DNA of 64,000 nucleotides, taken from NCBI GenBank assembly GCA_020636375.1, contig JACJXZ010000008.1, positions 248,001 through 312,000 on the forward strand, read 5' to 3'. Positions 26,374 to 34,322 of the stretch are shown here, in pieces. The translations under genes and the position numbers were made by a program. This stretch comes from Lewinellaceae bacterium. Its GTDB lineage: Bacteria > Bacteroidota > Bacteroidia > Chitinophagales > Saprospiraceae. Position 1 is the first letter of the stretch, and every line of letters starts with the position of its first letter. The notes under the pieces were generated by a model. It had not been told where the DNA came from and did no database searches. It saw only the letters and a list, made by a program, of their open reading frames with translations.

Positions 26374-27687
26374 ATGGACCATAAACTGTTCAGGATCAGA
26401 TGGAAAGATGGAGACCTGCTCTACCGGCCGGCAGCCGGGCAAATTTATAATTTGCGAACTAAAGAAAGGATTGCCGTTTCCGATAGGCCGGCTTCCGAAT
26501 TTCCCGCCCTTCGCGAAAATGGGCAGTGGAGCTTCAACCCTTTTTGCCTGACTTTGTATCTGGGCAACAAATGCAACCTCAATTGTGCCTATTGTTACAT
26601 CCCGGAAAAAGAAAGACTGCCAGCCATACATTTTGATCTCCAAGCCTTGCGGAGTGCCGCCAAAGTTGTTGCCCGGAACAGCCGAAGGTATAATAAACCA
26701 TTCATTCTGGGGTTTCACGGAGGGAATGAACCTCTGCTCCACTTACAGGCCATCCGGCAATGCATGGATATTTGCAAAGAAACGGCCCATCAGTTTGGGC
26801 TTCCACTCCAGGCTTACTGCACCACCAATGGAGTGGTTTCCGAAAAAACTGCTGTTTGGGCCGCCCGCGCTTTCCATGGCATTACACTATCATGGGATGG
26901 GCCGGATGAGCTTCACGACCAGTTTCGCCCGAAATTGAATGGAAAAGGCACCGCTGCGGACGTAAGGAGGACCGTCTCTGTCCTGACAGCTCCTGAAAAT
27001 GGCCTAAGCCATCTCAGGATAAGGGCAACAGTCACCAGCAAATCGGTAGAAAAACTGCTTGATATCGTTCAATATTTCGGCCAACACCACATAAAGCAGG
27101 CCGACCTGTGCCCCGTTTATCAGAATTTAGGCGGCTCCGTCTCCCCAGAAGTGATTCCAGACAAAATCCTGTTCCTGAAAAATTTCCTGAAAGCCCGGAA
27201 ATGGGCAAGGAAAAACGGCATGTCCTTAACCTATGCGAACACCCGACTCGGAGAATTTCACGATAAGCATTGCACTATTTTCCAGAATAATTTAACGATC
27301 ACTCCTGACGGATACTTTACCTCCTGTTTCCAAACTACCCATAACCACCATAGCCATCATGAGCAATACATGTTCGGCAAATACAGGAAGAGCGCAGAAA
27401 AGACGGTGTTAGAGGAGGGGAAACTATTAAGCATTTACCGAAAAGTGGCAACTCCCTATGATCAATGCAAAGACTGCTTCAATTATTATCATTGCTCAAA
27501 GGGCTGCCCCGAGATTTGCCCTGTAGCCGGAACACACGCCCCCGCAGCCCCTTTTGACTGTCGGGTAGAAAGATGGATGAGCCTGGCAAATATCATAGAA
27601 TGGGCAGGCTATGAGATCAGAGAATCAGAGATTCGGTACTGCGAAGATTTTTTTTCCGGATTGGAGGTAAAGCTTGTGGAAGCCTGA
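26374..27687 (+). CDS. Radical SAM/SPASM protein 4
   Basis: The protein has 437 residues from the ATG at 26374, which follows the preceding gene by 10 bp; an earlier in-frame start (26332) would overlap it. The N-terminal ~60 residues form a domain beginning LFRIRWKDGDLLYRP. The SAM-cluster ligands are C67, C71 and C74 (CNLNCAYC) and the SAM loop is FHGGNEPLLH, with an extra Asn before Glu-Pro. The C-terminal region has CTIFQNNLTITPDGYFTSCF, CKDCFNYYHCSKGCPEIC and a final Cys, so it carries SPASM-like clusters. It is the last gene of the operon; a large palindrome follows. Confidence 0.88.
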   Translation: MDHKLFRIRWKDGDLLYRPAAGQIYNLRTKERIAVSDRPASEFPALRENGQWSFNPFCLTLYLGNKCNLNCAYCYIPEKERLPAIHFDLQALRSAAKVVARNSRRYNKPFILGFHGGNEPLLHLQAIRQCMDICKETAHQFGLPLQAYCTTNGVVSEKTAVWAARAFHGITLSWDGPDELHDQFRPKLNGKGTAADVRRTVSVLTAPENGLSHLRIRATVTSKSVEKLLDIVQYFGQHHIKQADLCPVYQNLGGSVSPEVIPDKILFLKNFLKARKWARKNGMSLTYANTRLGEFHDKHCTIFQNNLTITPDGYFTSCFQTTHNHHSHHEQYMFGKYRKSAEKTVLEEGKLLSIYRKVATPYDQCKDCFNYYHCSKGCPEICPVAGTHAPAAPFDCRVERWMSLANIIEWAGYEIRESEIRYCEDFFSGLEVKLVEA

Positions 27688-27738
27688 GCAGAAAAGTCCT
27701 GCGGTTTTTTCTGGTGCTTTCGGCATTAAGTAATCCTT

Positions 27739-27858
27739 AAAAAATAACTTCACGGCCCTTAGTTGTAGTGAAGTGAAGCAGCCAGTCAGTGTTCCAGCGG
27801 GGTCAGGCTGCTGAACGAGCTACAACTAAGGGCCTCAAACAGTGAAGTTGTTTTTTAA
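27739..27858 (+). terminator. Large palindromic hairpin closing the radical SAM operon
   Basis: A 15-bp perfect stem (27754-27768 with 27820-27834) is extended outward by 8 bp (27746-27753 with 27842-27849, 7-nt bulge) and inward by 6 bp (27778-27783 with 27806-27811). It is flanked by an A-run on the left and TTTTTT (27851-27856) on the right, so it could terminate transcripts from both directions. It may also be a REP-like element. Confidence 0.7.
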
Positions 27859-28020
27859 TCACTACTAAGTAAAAAGTGATAAGAAACGCCGCTATACTCC
27901 GCTGCAATAGGTTATGTGAAATGTTATCCCAAATTGCTCATTTGCCGCCCCAGGGTTGCTCCCATCAAATAAGCTCTCGGGCCGGAATCACAATACCTGT
28001 ATTCAGTCTGCATAAAAACG

Positions 28021-28048
28021 GAAAAGCCCGCTGCCAAAGCAGCGGGCT
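28021..28048 (-). terminator. Rho-independent terminator for the minus-strand gene at 28207-28872
   Basis: A 10-bp GC-rich perfect stem (28025-28034 with 28039-28048) around a CAAA loop is followed on the minus strand by TTTT. It lies ~160 bp after the stop codon of the upstream gene. The remainder of 27859-28206 has no supported gene. Confidence 0.75.
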
Positions 28049-28206
28049 CGCCATTTTCTCATACTAAGTTGTGGATGCCGCCTCAAAGGGAAGGCGGAAG
28101 GGGGGATAGCTTTCAGGGCCATCCATATTCATGGGATAACTGATGTCAAAAAGCCAATAGGTTGGGTTTCCAAAATTCCGATTTCGCACTTCCGCCTTCC
28201 CACTTC

Positions 28207-28872
28207 CTAAAGGTCATTGAGGCGCTTCTGCACCCCTTCTATTACTTTCTCCTGTTCGGCGATCTGCAGCAGCATATCCTCCTGGAGTTTTTCGTTGTCC
28301 ACGATATCCTGTTGCGCTTTTTTGATGGCCTCCTCGGCCCGTTCGATCTCTTTATGATAGCGTTCGTTCAGTGATTTGAGGCGGCCCATTTCGCGCTGGA
28401 GCTTTTTCATTTCGTCCGTTTCGCCTTCGAGTTCCTGCCGGGTTTTTTCCCGGGCCACTTCCAGGGCGAAACGCAGCAGCAGTTTCTCGGCTTCCGAATA
28501 CCGCTCGGGGTGTTCGCGGGAGGAAAGGTAGGCGCCGCCCAGGTCGACCCACATACTGAAATCCGTGCCGTTGTTTTTGTCTTCTGCGGAGGCGTAGATG
28601 TCCACCGTATTGCCTCTGCCAATGGCCGTGATGTCGGCGTTGTCGGCGAACCATTCTTTGGCCTTCCGGTCCCATTTTGGCTTGGCGTTGTAAAAGTCTT
28701 TCAGGTAGTCTTTCCACACGTCGGCTACCAGCTTGGCGTCGGCGTTGGGGATCTCCAGGATGAGGGCGTTGTTGGCGCCCTGGCTCATTTTTCTGGTTTG
28801 TTCGGAAACCTGGGCCTGAAGGGAGTACCCGGCCGCGAGGGTAAAGGCGAAGAGGATAACGAGGGGTTTCAT
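28207..28872 (-). CDS. Secreted coiled-coil protein, unknown function
   Basis: This 221-residue protein has a signal peptide ending in LQAQ. A globular part follows, containing LILEIPNADAKLVADVWKDYL and an aromatic segment DFSMWVDLGGAYLSS. The last ~80 residues form a heptad-rich coiled coil of Glu, Lys, Gln and Leu up to the C-terminus. I recall similar periplasmic proteins in Bacteroidota without known role. It is a single gene with its own terminator. Confidence 0.7.
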   Translation of the reverse strand: MKPLVILFAFTLAAGYSLQAQVSEQTRKMSQGANNALILEIPNADAKLVADVWKDYLKDFYNAKPKWDRKAKEWFADNADITAIGRGNTVDIYASAEDKNNGTDFSMWVDLGGAYLSSREHPERYSEAEKLLLRFALEVAREKTRQELEGETDEMKKLQREMGRLKSLNERYHKEIERAEEAIKKAQQDIVDNEKLQEDMLLQIAEQEKVIEGVQKRLNDL

Positions 28873-29087
28873 GTCAGAATTTTATTCGATTTTTAAGTTA
28901 AATTTCGAATCTTTCCATTGGGACGATGCGTTTGCGAAAAAGTAACACCTCGGGAAAAAAACAACAGCCGGCAAAGCAGAATGGTATCTATTGCTGTTAT
29001 ATTTATCAGAACATCCGCAAACGGCAGATTCCGTGACAGGTCAAGGAAAGGAAGTGATGCCGCGGGTGGCCCAAAGTCAAATTACCA

Positions 29088-30665
29088 ATGAACCAACAAC
29101 CGATCTATATGCTGGGCCTCAGTCCGAACGATACTTTTGCCGACCGCTACCGCCTGCGCAAGCGGCTGGGGGAAGGCGGTTTTTCGGAATCCTGGCTCGC
29201 CCAAAACGACATCATGGGTGCGGAGCAGGTGGTCAAGGTATACCGAAGCCTGGATGAACAGGGCTGCATCGTGTTTCGCCGGGAATTCGCCAAAGCCTAT
29301 CATCTGATGCACCCCCGCCTGTTGCGGCCCACTTATTTTGGCACCCATCAGGACAGGCCCTACGTGGTGATGCCATACTGCCGCCGCGGCGCGGCATCCC
29401 GGGTGGCGGGCAAGCTCGAAGAGCGGGAAATTGCCCGGGCTATGCAGGATATTGCCGGCGCGCTGGCTTACATCCATCAGCCAGCCTACCGCATTGCCCA
29501 CCTGGATATTAAGCCGGAAAACATCCTGCTGAGCGAGCAGGGCCACTACCTGCTGAGCGACCTCGGGATCAGTGGGGAGCTGCGCCGGGAGTTCATTCGC
29601 AACGCCAGAGAACAGGGGCTGCCGGTTTCGGGAGACGAGAATATGCCGCCCCCGGCCTACCGGGCCCCGGAGACACTGGGCCAGGAGGGCAACGGCAACA
29701 CCGGGGTGGCTTCTGATATATGGGCGCTGGGCGCCGCCCTCTATGAACTGGCTTCCGGCTATCCCCCGTTCAGCCGCCCCCAGACGGATAGCAAAGAGCA
29801 CCTGTCCGGCCTGGTGCCGCCGGAACTGCCGCCTCCCTTTTCCTGGTCATTGAGCAATATACTGAAACACTGCATGGACAAAGACCCGGCAGAACGCCCT
29901 TCTGCCGAAAACCTGCGGCAGATGGCCGAACAGTACCTGAACAACGGGCAGTGGCCTCCCCGGTATTTTGGCGCCAAAACCCAGGGCAGGAGAACCGGTA
30001 AGCTGAAAAGCGTGAAGATGTCCGTCCGCAGGGGCCAGCTCATCGGCGCCGTGATAGCCGTGGCGCTGGCAATCGCCGGCATTGCAGCCTGGCCGGTGAT
30101 GAAGGATAAGGCCGCTTCTCTTTTTGAGAGAGACAGCGCCCCGGTGGCTGAACAGGGCATCCAGGAAGACTCCGGGCAAAAGGAGGAGCCGCAACCGGAG
30201 GATAGGAGCATGGACAATACCCCCCCCCAAGGCCAGGAAGGCGCGCCGGATGCTTATCCCGGCAGCCAGGCACCACCCGAAATTGCCCCTCCGGTTTCGC
30301 CGGCCGGCCCTCCGCAACCGGAAACCGGGCCGCCTGCTGAAGACAAAGTCACGGAAAAGGCAGTGCCGGAAAATCCGAAACCGGAGAAAAAGGTGGAAAA
30401 ACCGGCGGCGCCGAAGCCGGATAAACCGAAAGCCGCGAAGGGAAGCGAAAAACAGCAGCTCGAACCCCGGTTCAACGACTTTACCAAAAAATGGGGCTAT
30501 GTAGACCGGGAAGGAAACTGGATCATCTGGCCGCAGTTTGAAGAAGCCATGCCTTTTAAACAGGGAAAAGCCAAGGTCGCCAAAAAGGGAACCGACGGAG
30601 AACTGGATTTCTACTACCTGAGCTTAAACGGCGAATTGACCCGCATGCCGGAGCAGGATGAGTAA
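29088..30665 (+). CDS. Membrane-anchored serine/threonine protein kinase with C-terminal WG repeat
   Basis: This 525-residue protein has an N-terminal eukaryotic-like kinase domain (~residues 15-285). The glycine loop is GEGGFSESW, the ATP lysine is in QVVKVY, the catalytic loop is HLDIKPEN, the metal motif is DLG in place of DFG, and APE is in RAPETLG. One transmembrane segment (~325-345) leads to a Pro/Lys/Glu-rich linker of ~120 residues. The end is a single WG-type repeat (KWGYVDREGNWIIWPQFEEA). The kinase would be cytoplasmic and the WG unit outside. Target proteins are not evident from the neighbours. Confidence 0.88.
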   Translation: MNQQPIYMLGLSPNDTFADRYRLRKRLGEGGFSESWLAQNDIMGAEQVVKVYRSLDEQGCIVFRREFAKAYHLMHPRLLRPTYFGTHQDRPYVVMPYCRRGAASRVAGKLEEREIARAMQDIAGALAYIHQPAYRIAHLDIKPENILLSEQGHYLLSDLGISGELRREFIRNAREQGLPVSGDENMPPPAYRAPETLGQEGNGNTGVASDIWALGAALYELASGYPPFSRPQTDSKEHLSGLVPPELPPPFSWSLSNILKHCMDKDPAERPSAENLRQMAEQYLNNGQWPPRYFGAKTQGRRTGKLKSVKMSVRRGQLIGAVIAVALAIAGIAAWPVMKDKAASLFERDSAPVAEQGIQEDSGQKEEPQPEDRSMDNTPPQGQEGAPDAYPGSQAPPEIAPPVSPAGPPQPETGPPAEDKVTEKAVPENPKPEKKVEKPAAPKPDKPKAAKGSEKQQLEPRFNDFTKKWGYVDREGNWIIWPQFEEAMPFKQGKAKVAKKGTDGELDFYYLSLNGELTRMPEQDE

Positions 30666-30769
30666 TAAAAGTGCGCTCTGAGGGCCGGACAACGAATAAA
30701 AGGCAACCGGTGAAAGGCTCAGCCCCTCGCATTTTCTCAACGCTCGTTTCGTCCCTGAAGAAGGAGTTT

Positions 30770-31699
30770 TCAGGGGACGATGAACTTCAATGCCTGTTGG
30801 AGGATCGTAAAGCGGGCCGGCGTTTCTCCGAGAAATTCCCCGTCCGCTTCCAGCAGGGTCGGCGGCTCGCCATCCGCCGCCCGCACCGTGAGGCTCGCGG
30901 CCTGGAAAGTGTCCACTTTGGGGTGCCCGCCGATCGAACCATTGTAGAACCGGTAAGTGTTCAGCAATACGCCCAGCCGGCTGAGGCTGCCGGCAAGGGT
31001 GACGGCAAACTGCCCGTCATCGGGTACGGCGTGGGGCGTGAGCTGCATGCCGCCGCCGGAATACCGGCAAATGCCCAGGTTGATGGTATAGAAGAGGCCT
31101 TCCTCCCGGCGCCCGTTGCTTTCCACCACTGCCCGCCTCAGTTCGTACTCAAACAGGCAGCGGGCCACCAGCAGCAGGTAGAACAGCTTGTTGCGGGTGG
31201 CGTACCGGCGCTCTTCCGCTTTTTTCCCGATAAAGCCGTCATACGCCAGCCCGGCCACGTTGACGAAGTAGCGTTGCCGGGGTTCGCCATCTTTGTGGTA
31301 GTGGATCAGCCCCACGTCCTGATAGCTCGTCTTACCCGCCCGGATCAGCGCCAGCGCCCTGTCCATGTCTTTGGGCAGGCCGTGAGTCCTGATCCAGTCG
31401 TTCCCGGTGCCGATGGGCAACAGGGCATAGGTGATATCCCGGGAGGGGGCCGCCTGCTGCCGGAGGATGCCGTTGGCGACCTCGTGGTTGGTGCCGTCTC
31501 CGCCGATGGCCAGAATGTTCCGGCAGCCATTTTCTACAGCCTGCCGGGCCAGCTCGATGGCATGGCCTTTATATTCCGAGAGGGCAAATCCGGATACCGG
31601 CAGCGCTTGTGCAATGCGTTGCTGCAAAGCCGGCCAATGTTTCCGGACCAACCCTTTGCCGGCGGTGGGGTTGGCGATGGCATACCATTGGTGGTTCAT
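30770..31699 (-). CDS. Diacylglycerol/lipid kinase family protein
   Basis: The 309-residue protein belongs to the DagK/YegS/sphingosine kinase family, which phosphorylates a lipid hydroxyl with ATP at the membrane. It begins with YAIANPTAGKG, and the catalytic nucleotide-binding motif is AIGGDGTNHEVANGIL, followed by LLPIGTGNDWIRT. The C-terminal half has the usual beta-rich lipid-binding domain. Length and motif order are complete. It stands alone between a plus-strand kinase gene and a plus-strand ABC transporter. Confidence 0.9.
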   Translation of the reverse strand: MNHQWYAIANPTAGKGLVRKHWPALQQRIAQALPVSGFALSEYKGHAIELARQAVENGCRNILAIGGDGTNHEVANGILRQQAAPSRDITYALLPIGTGNDWIRTHGLPKDMDRALALIRAGKTSYQDVGLIHYHKDGEPRQRYFVNVAGLAYDGFIGKKAEERRYATRNKLFYLLLVARCLFEYELRRAVVESNGRREEGLFYTINLGICRYSGGGMQLTPHAVPDDGQFAVTLAGSLSRLGVLLNTYRFYNGSIGGHPKVDTFQAASLTVRAADGEPPTLLEADGEFLGETPARFTILQQALKFIVP

Positions 31700-31833
31700 G
31701 ATTGCAGGGTTGCACGGGCCAATGAAACAAGGGAACCATAAAACCGCGGCCCGTAGGCCAAAGAACCCATGAATTTATTACTTTTGGACAACTTTTTCCG
31801 CAGCTGTCCTATTTCTACTCAAAAGCATCAACT

Positions 31834-32733
31834 GTGAGTAACAGTATACTTTCGCTGGACAATATCGTAAAAACCTACGACAAGAACGTGGCGGTCGATG
31901 GAGTGAGCTTTGAGGTGCCTAAAGGCAGCATATTTGGCTTGCTGGGCCCTAATGGCGCCGGCAAGACCTCCCTGATCCGCATCATCACTACCATTACCCG
32001 GGCGGATACGGGCACGGTCCTGCTCGAAGGGGAAAAGCTCAACAGCCGCCACCCCGAACAGATCGGCTACATGCCGGAGGAGCGGGGCCTGTACCGCAAA
32101 ATGAAGGTGGGCGAACACCTCCTCTACCTGGCCCGGCTGAAAGGCCTGGGCAAGGAACAGGCCAAAGAGCAGATCCGGCACTGGTTTGAGAAGTTCGGGA
32201 TCGAAGACTGGTGGAACAAGAAGGTTGAAGAGCTCTCCAAAGGGATGCAGCAGAAAATACAGTTCATCGCCACCGTCGTCCACCGCCCCAAATTGCTGAT
32301 CCTCGACGAACCCTTCTCCGGGCTGGACCCGGTCAATACCAACCTCATCAAGGATGAAATCCACGAGTTGCACAAGCAGGGCGTGAGCATCATCTTCTCC
32401 ACCCATCGCATGGAACAGGTGGAGGAGGTCTGCGAGCATATCGTGCTGATCAATAAGGGCAGGAATGTGCTGGAGGGCAAGGTCAGGGACATCAAAAACC
32501 AGTTCAAACGCAACCTCTTCCGCATCGACTACGAAGGTCAACTGCCTCCGGGGCTGGAAGAGCGTGCCGACATCGTCGGGCATTCCGATCACAATATTAC
32601 GATACAGGTGAACGAGGAGGGCAGGTCGAACGAACTGCTACAGTATCTCCTTCAAAACGGCGTATTCGTTCATGCCTTCAACGAAATCCTGCCAACGTTG
32701 AATGAGATATTTATCCGGCAGGTGAAGGGGTAG
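31834..32733 (+). CDS. ABC-2 type transporter ATPase (NatA-like)
   Basis: The 299-residue ATPase has Walker A GPNGAGKTS, a Q-loop GYMPEERGLY, signature LSKGMQQKIQF, Walker B LLILDEPFSGLD and the switch His in FSTHRMEQ. A C-terminal extension of ~70 residues is typical of ABC-2 (NatA, DrrA) ATPases. The start is GTG (31834). A TACTTTTG -7-like box lies at 31779-31786 without a clear -33 partner. The partner permease is the next gene, 250 bp downstream. Confidence 0.9.
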   Translation: MSNSILSLDNIVKTYDKNVAVDGVSFEVPKGSIFGLLGPNGAGKTSLIRIITTITRADTGTVLLEGEKLNSRHPEQIGYMPEERGLYRKMKVGEHLLYLARLKGLGKEQAKEQIRHWFEKFGIEDWWNKKVEELSKGMQQKIQFIATVVHRPKLLILDEPFSGLDPVNTNLIKDEIHELHKQGVSIIFSTHRMEQVEEVCEHIVLINKGRNVLEGKVRDIKNQFKRNLFRIDYEGQLPPGLEERADIVGHSDHNITIQVNEEGRSNELLQYLLQNGVFVHAFNEILPTLNEIFIRQVKG

Positions 32734-32763
32734 GGGTGAGGGTAGTCCGGAAACTTTAGTTAA

Positions 32764-32851
32764 GGAATGATGGAATGAATAAAAATAATCATGTTTTTAT
32801 TAATGAATGTCAATTTAAAATACATATTAATTTTGTTCATTCCTTCATTTT
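32764..32851. repeat. Imperfect palindrome between the ABC-2 ATPase and permease genes
   Basis: GGAATGATGGAATGAAT (32764-32780) is inverted imperfectly at 32835-32850 as GTTCATTCCTTCATTT, enclosing an AT-rich centre. It may modulate or partly terminate the transcript between the two genes. Confidence 0.45.
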
Positions 32852-32982
32852 TACCCGGCCGAGGAACGAGGACGGGCCTCCAGTCATTTTTACCCGGCTC
32901 GCAGAGACGGGCATTCCTTTTCCGGGGTTTCCGGAGTGCCCTCACCCATACACCAATACACTGAAACACAAATGCACCATCC

Positions 32983-34308
32983 ATGGACAAACTCTGGCTC
33001 ATCATCAAACGGGAATACCTCACGCGCGTCAAGCGGCGGTCGTTCATCATCGCCACGTTGCTGACGCCGCTGGCCTTTGCCGTCTTCTTCGTCGTGGTTG
33101 GCCTGATCTTTCAGTATGAGAGCGACGACACCCGGCGCATCGCCATCATTGATGAGGGCGAAGTGCTGAAGAAGAGCATCAGAGATGAGAAGAACCTCTA
33201 CTTCAAGTTCGTGGATGTAGAGCTGAATGTATTGCGGGACAACTTCGGGGAGTTCGACTACGACGGCATCCTGGTCATCCCGAAGGTTAAAGACCTGATG
33301 TCGAAAAGTTACACCGTTTATTATTATTCGGATAAGCAGCCCACTCTGGACATCGAGTCCCTCATCCGCGAAAGGGTGCGGGAGGGCGTGCGCGACTTCA
33401 AGATCGAAGCGCTTCAGCTGGATCCCGCCCAACTGGAAGCGCTGGATACCCGGGTCGCCCTCGAGCCGGAACCCATCGACGAGGCGGGGCAGGACGCCAG
33501 CAAGCTCACCGGCGCTATTGCCGCCGGCATCGGCGGCCTGATGGGCATCATCATGTACATCGTCGTTTTTATTTACGGCATGATGGTGATGCGCAGCGTT
33601 ATGGAAGAGAAGACCAACCGCATCGTCGAGGTGATGATCTCTTCGGTCCGCCCTTTCCATCTGATGCTGGGCAAGATCATCGGCGTCGGGGCGGTGGGCC
33701 TTACCCAGGTAGCGATCTGGGCCATCCTCATTCCGGCTGTGGTGCTGATCACCAGCCTGGTCTTCGGCTTTGATTCCAACACCCAGATGCAGATGGCGCA
33801 GTCCTCTCCCGGCGCTGCCGATGTTAACCCCGAAGATGCCGAGGCTATGATCGCCCTGGCCATCGAAGAGTTCAACAGCCTCAACTGGTGGAGTATCCTG
33901 CCCCTGTTCGTCTTCTTTTTCCTCGGCGGGTATTTTCTATATTCTTCCCTCTTCGCCGCCGTCGGCTCCGCTATGGGAGACGACCTGGGGGAAGGGCAGT
34001 CGCTGACCATCCCTATCACGATCCCGGTAGTCATCGCTTTCTACATCATGATCGTGGCCATCCAGGCGCCCAATTCGAGCCTCGCGGTCTGGTCGTCCAT
34101 CTTTCCGCTTTTTTCCCCCATCGTAATGCCGGCGCGCCTGGCCTTCAACCCTCCGCTGTGGGAAGTAGTGGCCTCCGTGGTGGTGCTGGCCGGTTCATCT
34201 GTCTTCTTCGTCTGGCTGTCCGGGCGCATCTACCGGGTGGGCATCCTGATGTACGGCAAAAAGGTGACGCTGAAGGAACTGGGGAAATGGATGTTTTACC
34301 GGGACTGA
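32983..34308 (+). CDS. ABC-2 type transporter permease (NatB-like)
   Basis: This 441-residue inner membrane protein has the NatB layout: an N-terminal transmembrane helix (after REYLTRVKRRSFIIATLLTP), a soluble extracytoplasmic domain (~residues 45-170) and five or six C-terminal helices. The segment VMRSVMEEKTNRIVEVMISSVRPFHLMLGKIIGVG is the conserved region that contacts the ATPase. With the ATPase gene upstream it forms an exporter, possibly for sodium or a drug; the substrate is not shown by the sequence. Confidence 0.9.
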   Translation: MDKLWLIIKREYLTRVKRRSFIIATLLTPLAFAVFFVVVGLIFQYESDDTRRIAIIDEGEVLKKSIRDEKNLYFKFVDVELNVLRDNFGEFDYDGILVIPKVKDLMSKSYTVYYYSDKQPTLDIESLIRERVREGVRDFKIEALQLDPAQLEALDTRVALEPEPIDEAGQDASKLTGAIAAGIGGLMGIIMYIVVFIYGMMVMRSVMEEKTNRIVEVMISSVRPFHLMLGKIIGVGAVGLTQVAIWAILIPAVVLITSLVFGFDSNTQMQMAQSSPGAADVNPEDAEAMIALAIEEFNSLNWWSILPLFVFFFLGGYFLYSSLFAAVGSAMGDDLGEGQSLTIPITIPVVIAFYIMIVAIQAPNSSLAVWSSIFPLFSPIVMPARLAFNPPLWEVVASVVVLAGSSVFFVWLSGRIYRVGILMYGKKVTLKELGKWMFYRD

Positions 34309-34322
34309 CAACTTTAGGGCCT

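Noticed and set aside
27876..28067. 63-codon plus-strand ORF after the radical SAM operon
   Set aside because: It runs through the terminator hairpin at 28021-28048 and has no recognisable features.
33888..34322. N-terminal extension of the SprB-repeat protein
   Set aside because: It overlaps the ABC-2 permease gene in another frame. A signal peptide starts at the ATG 34323.
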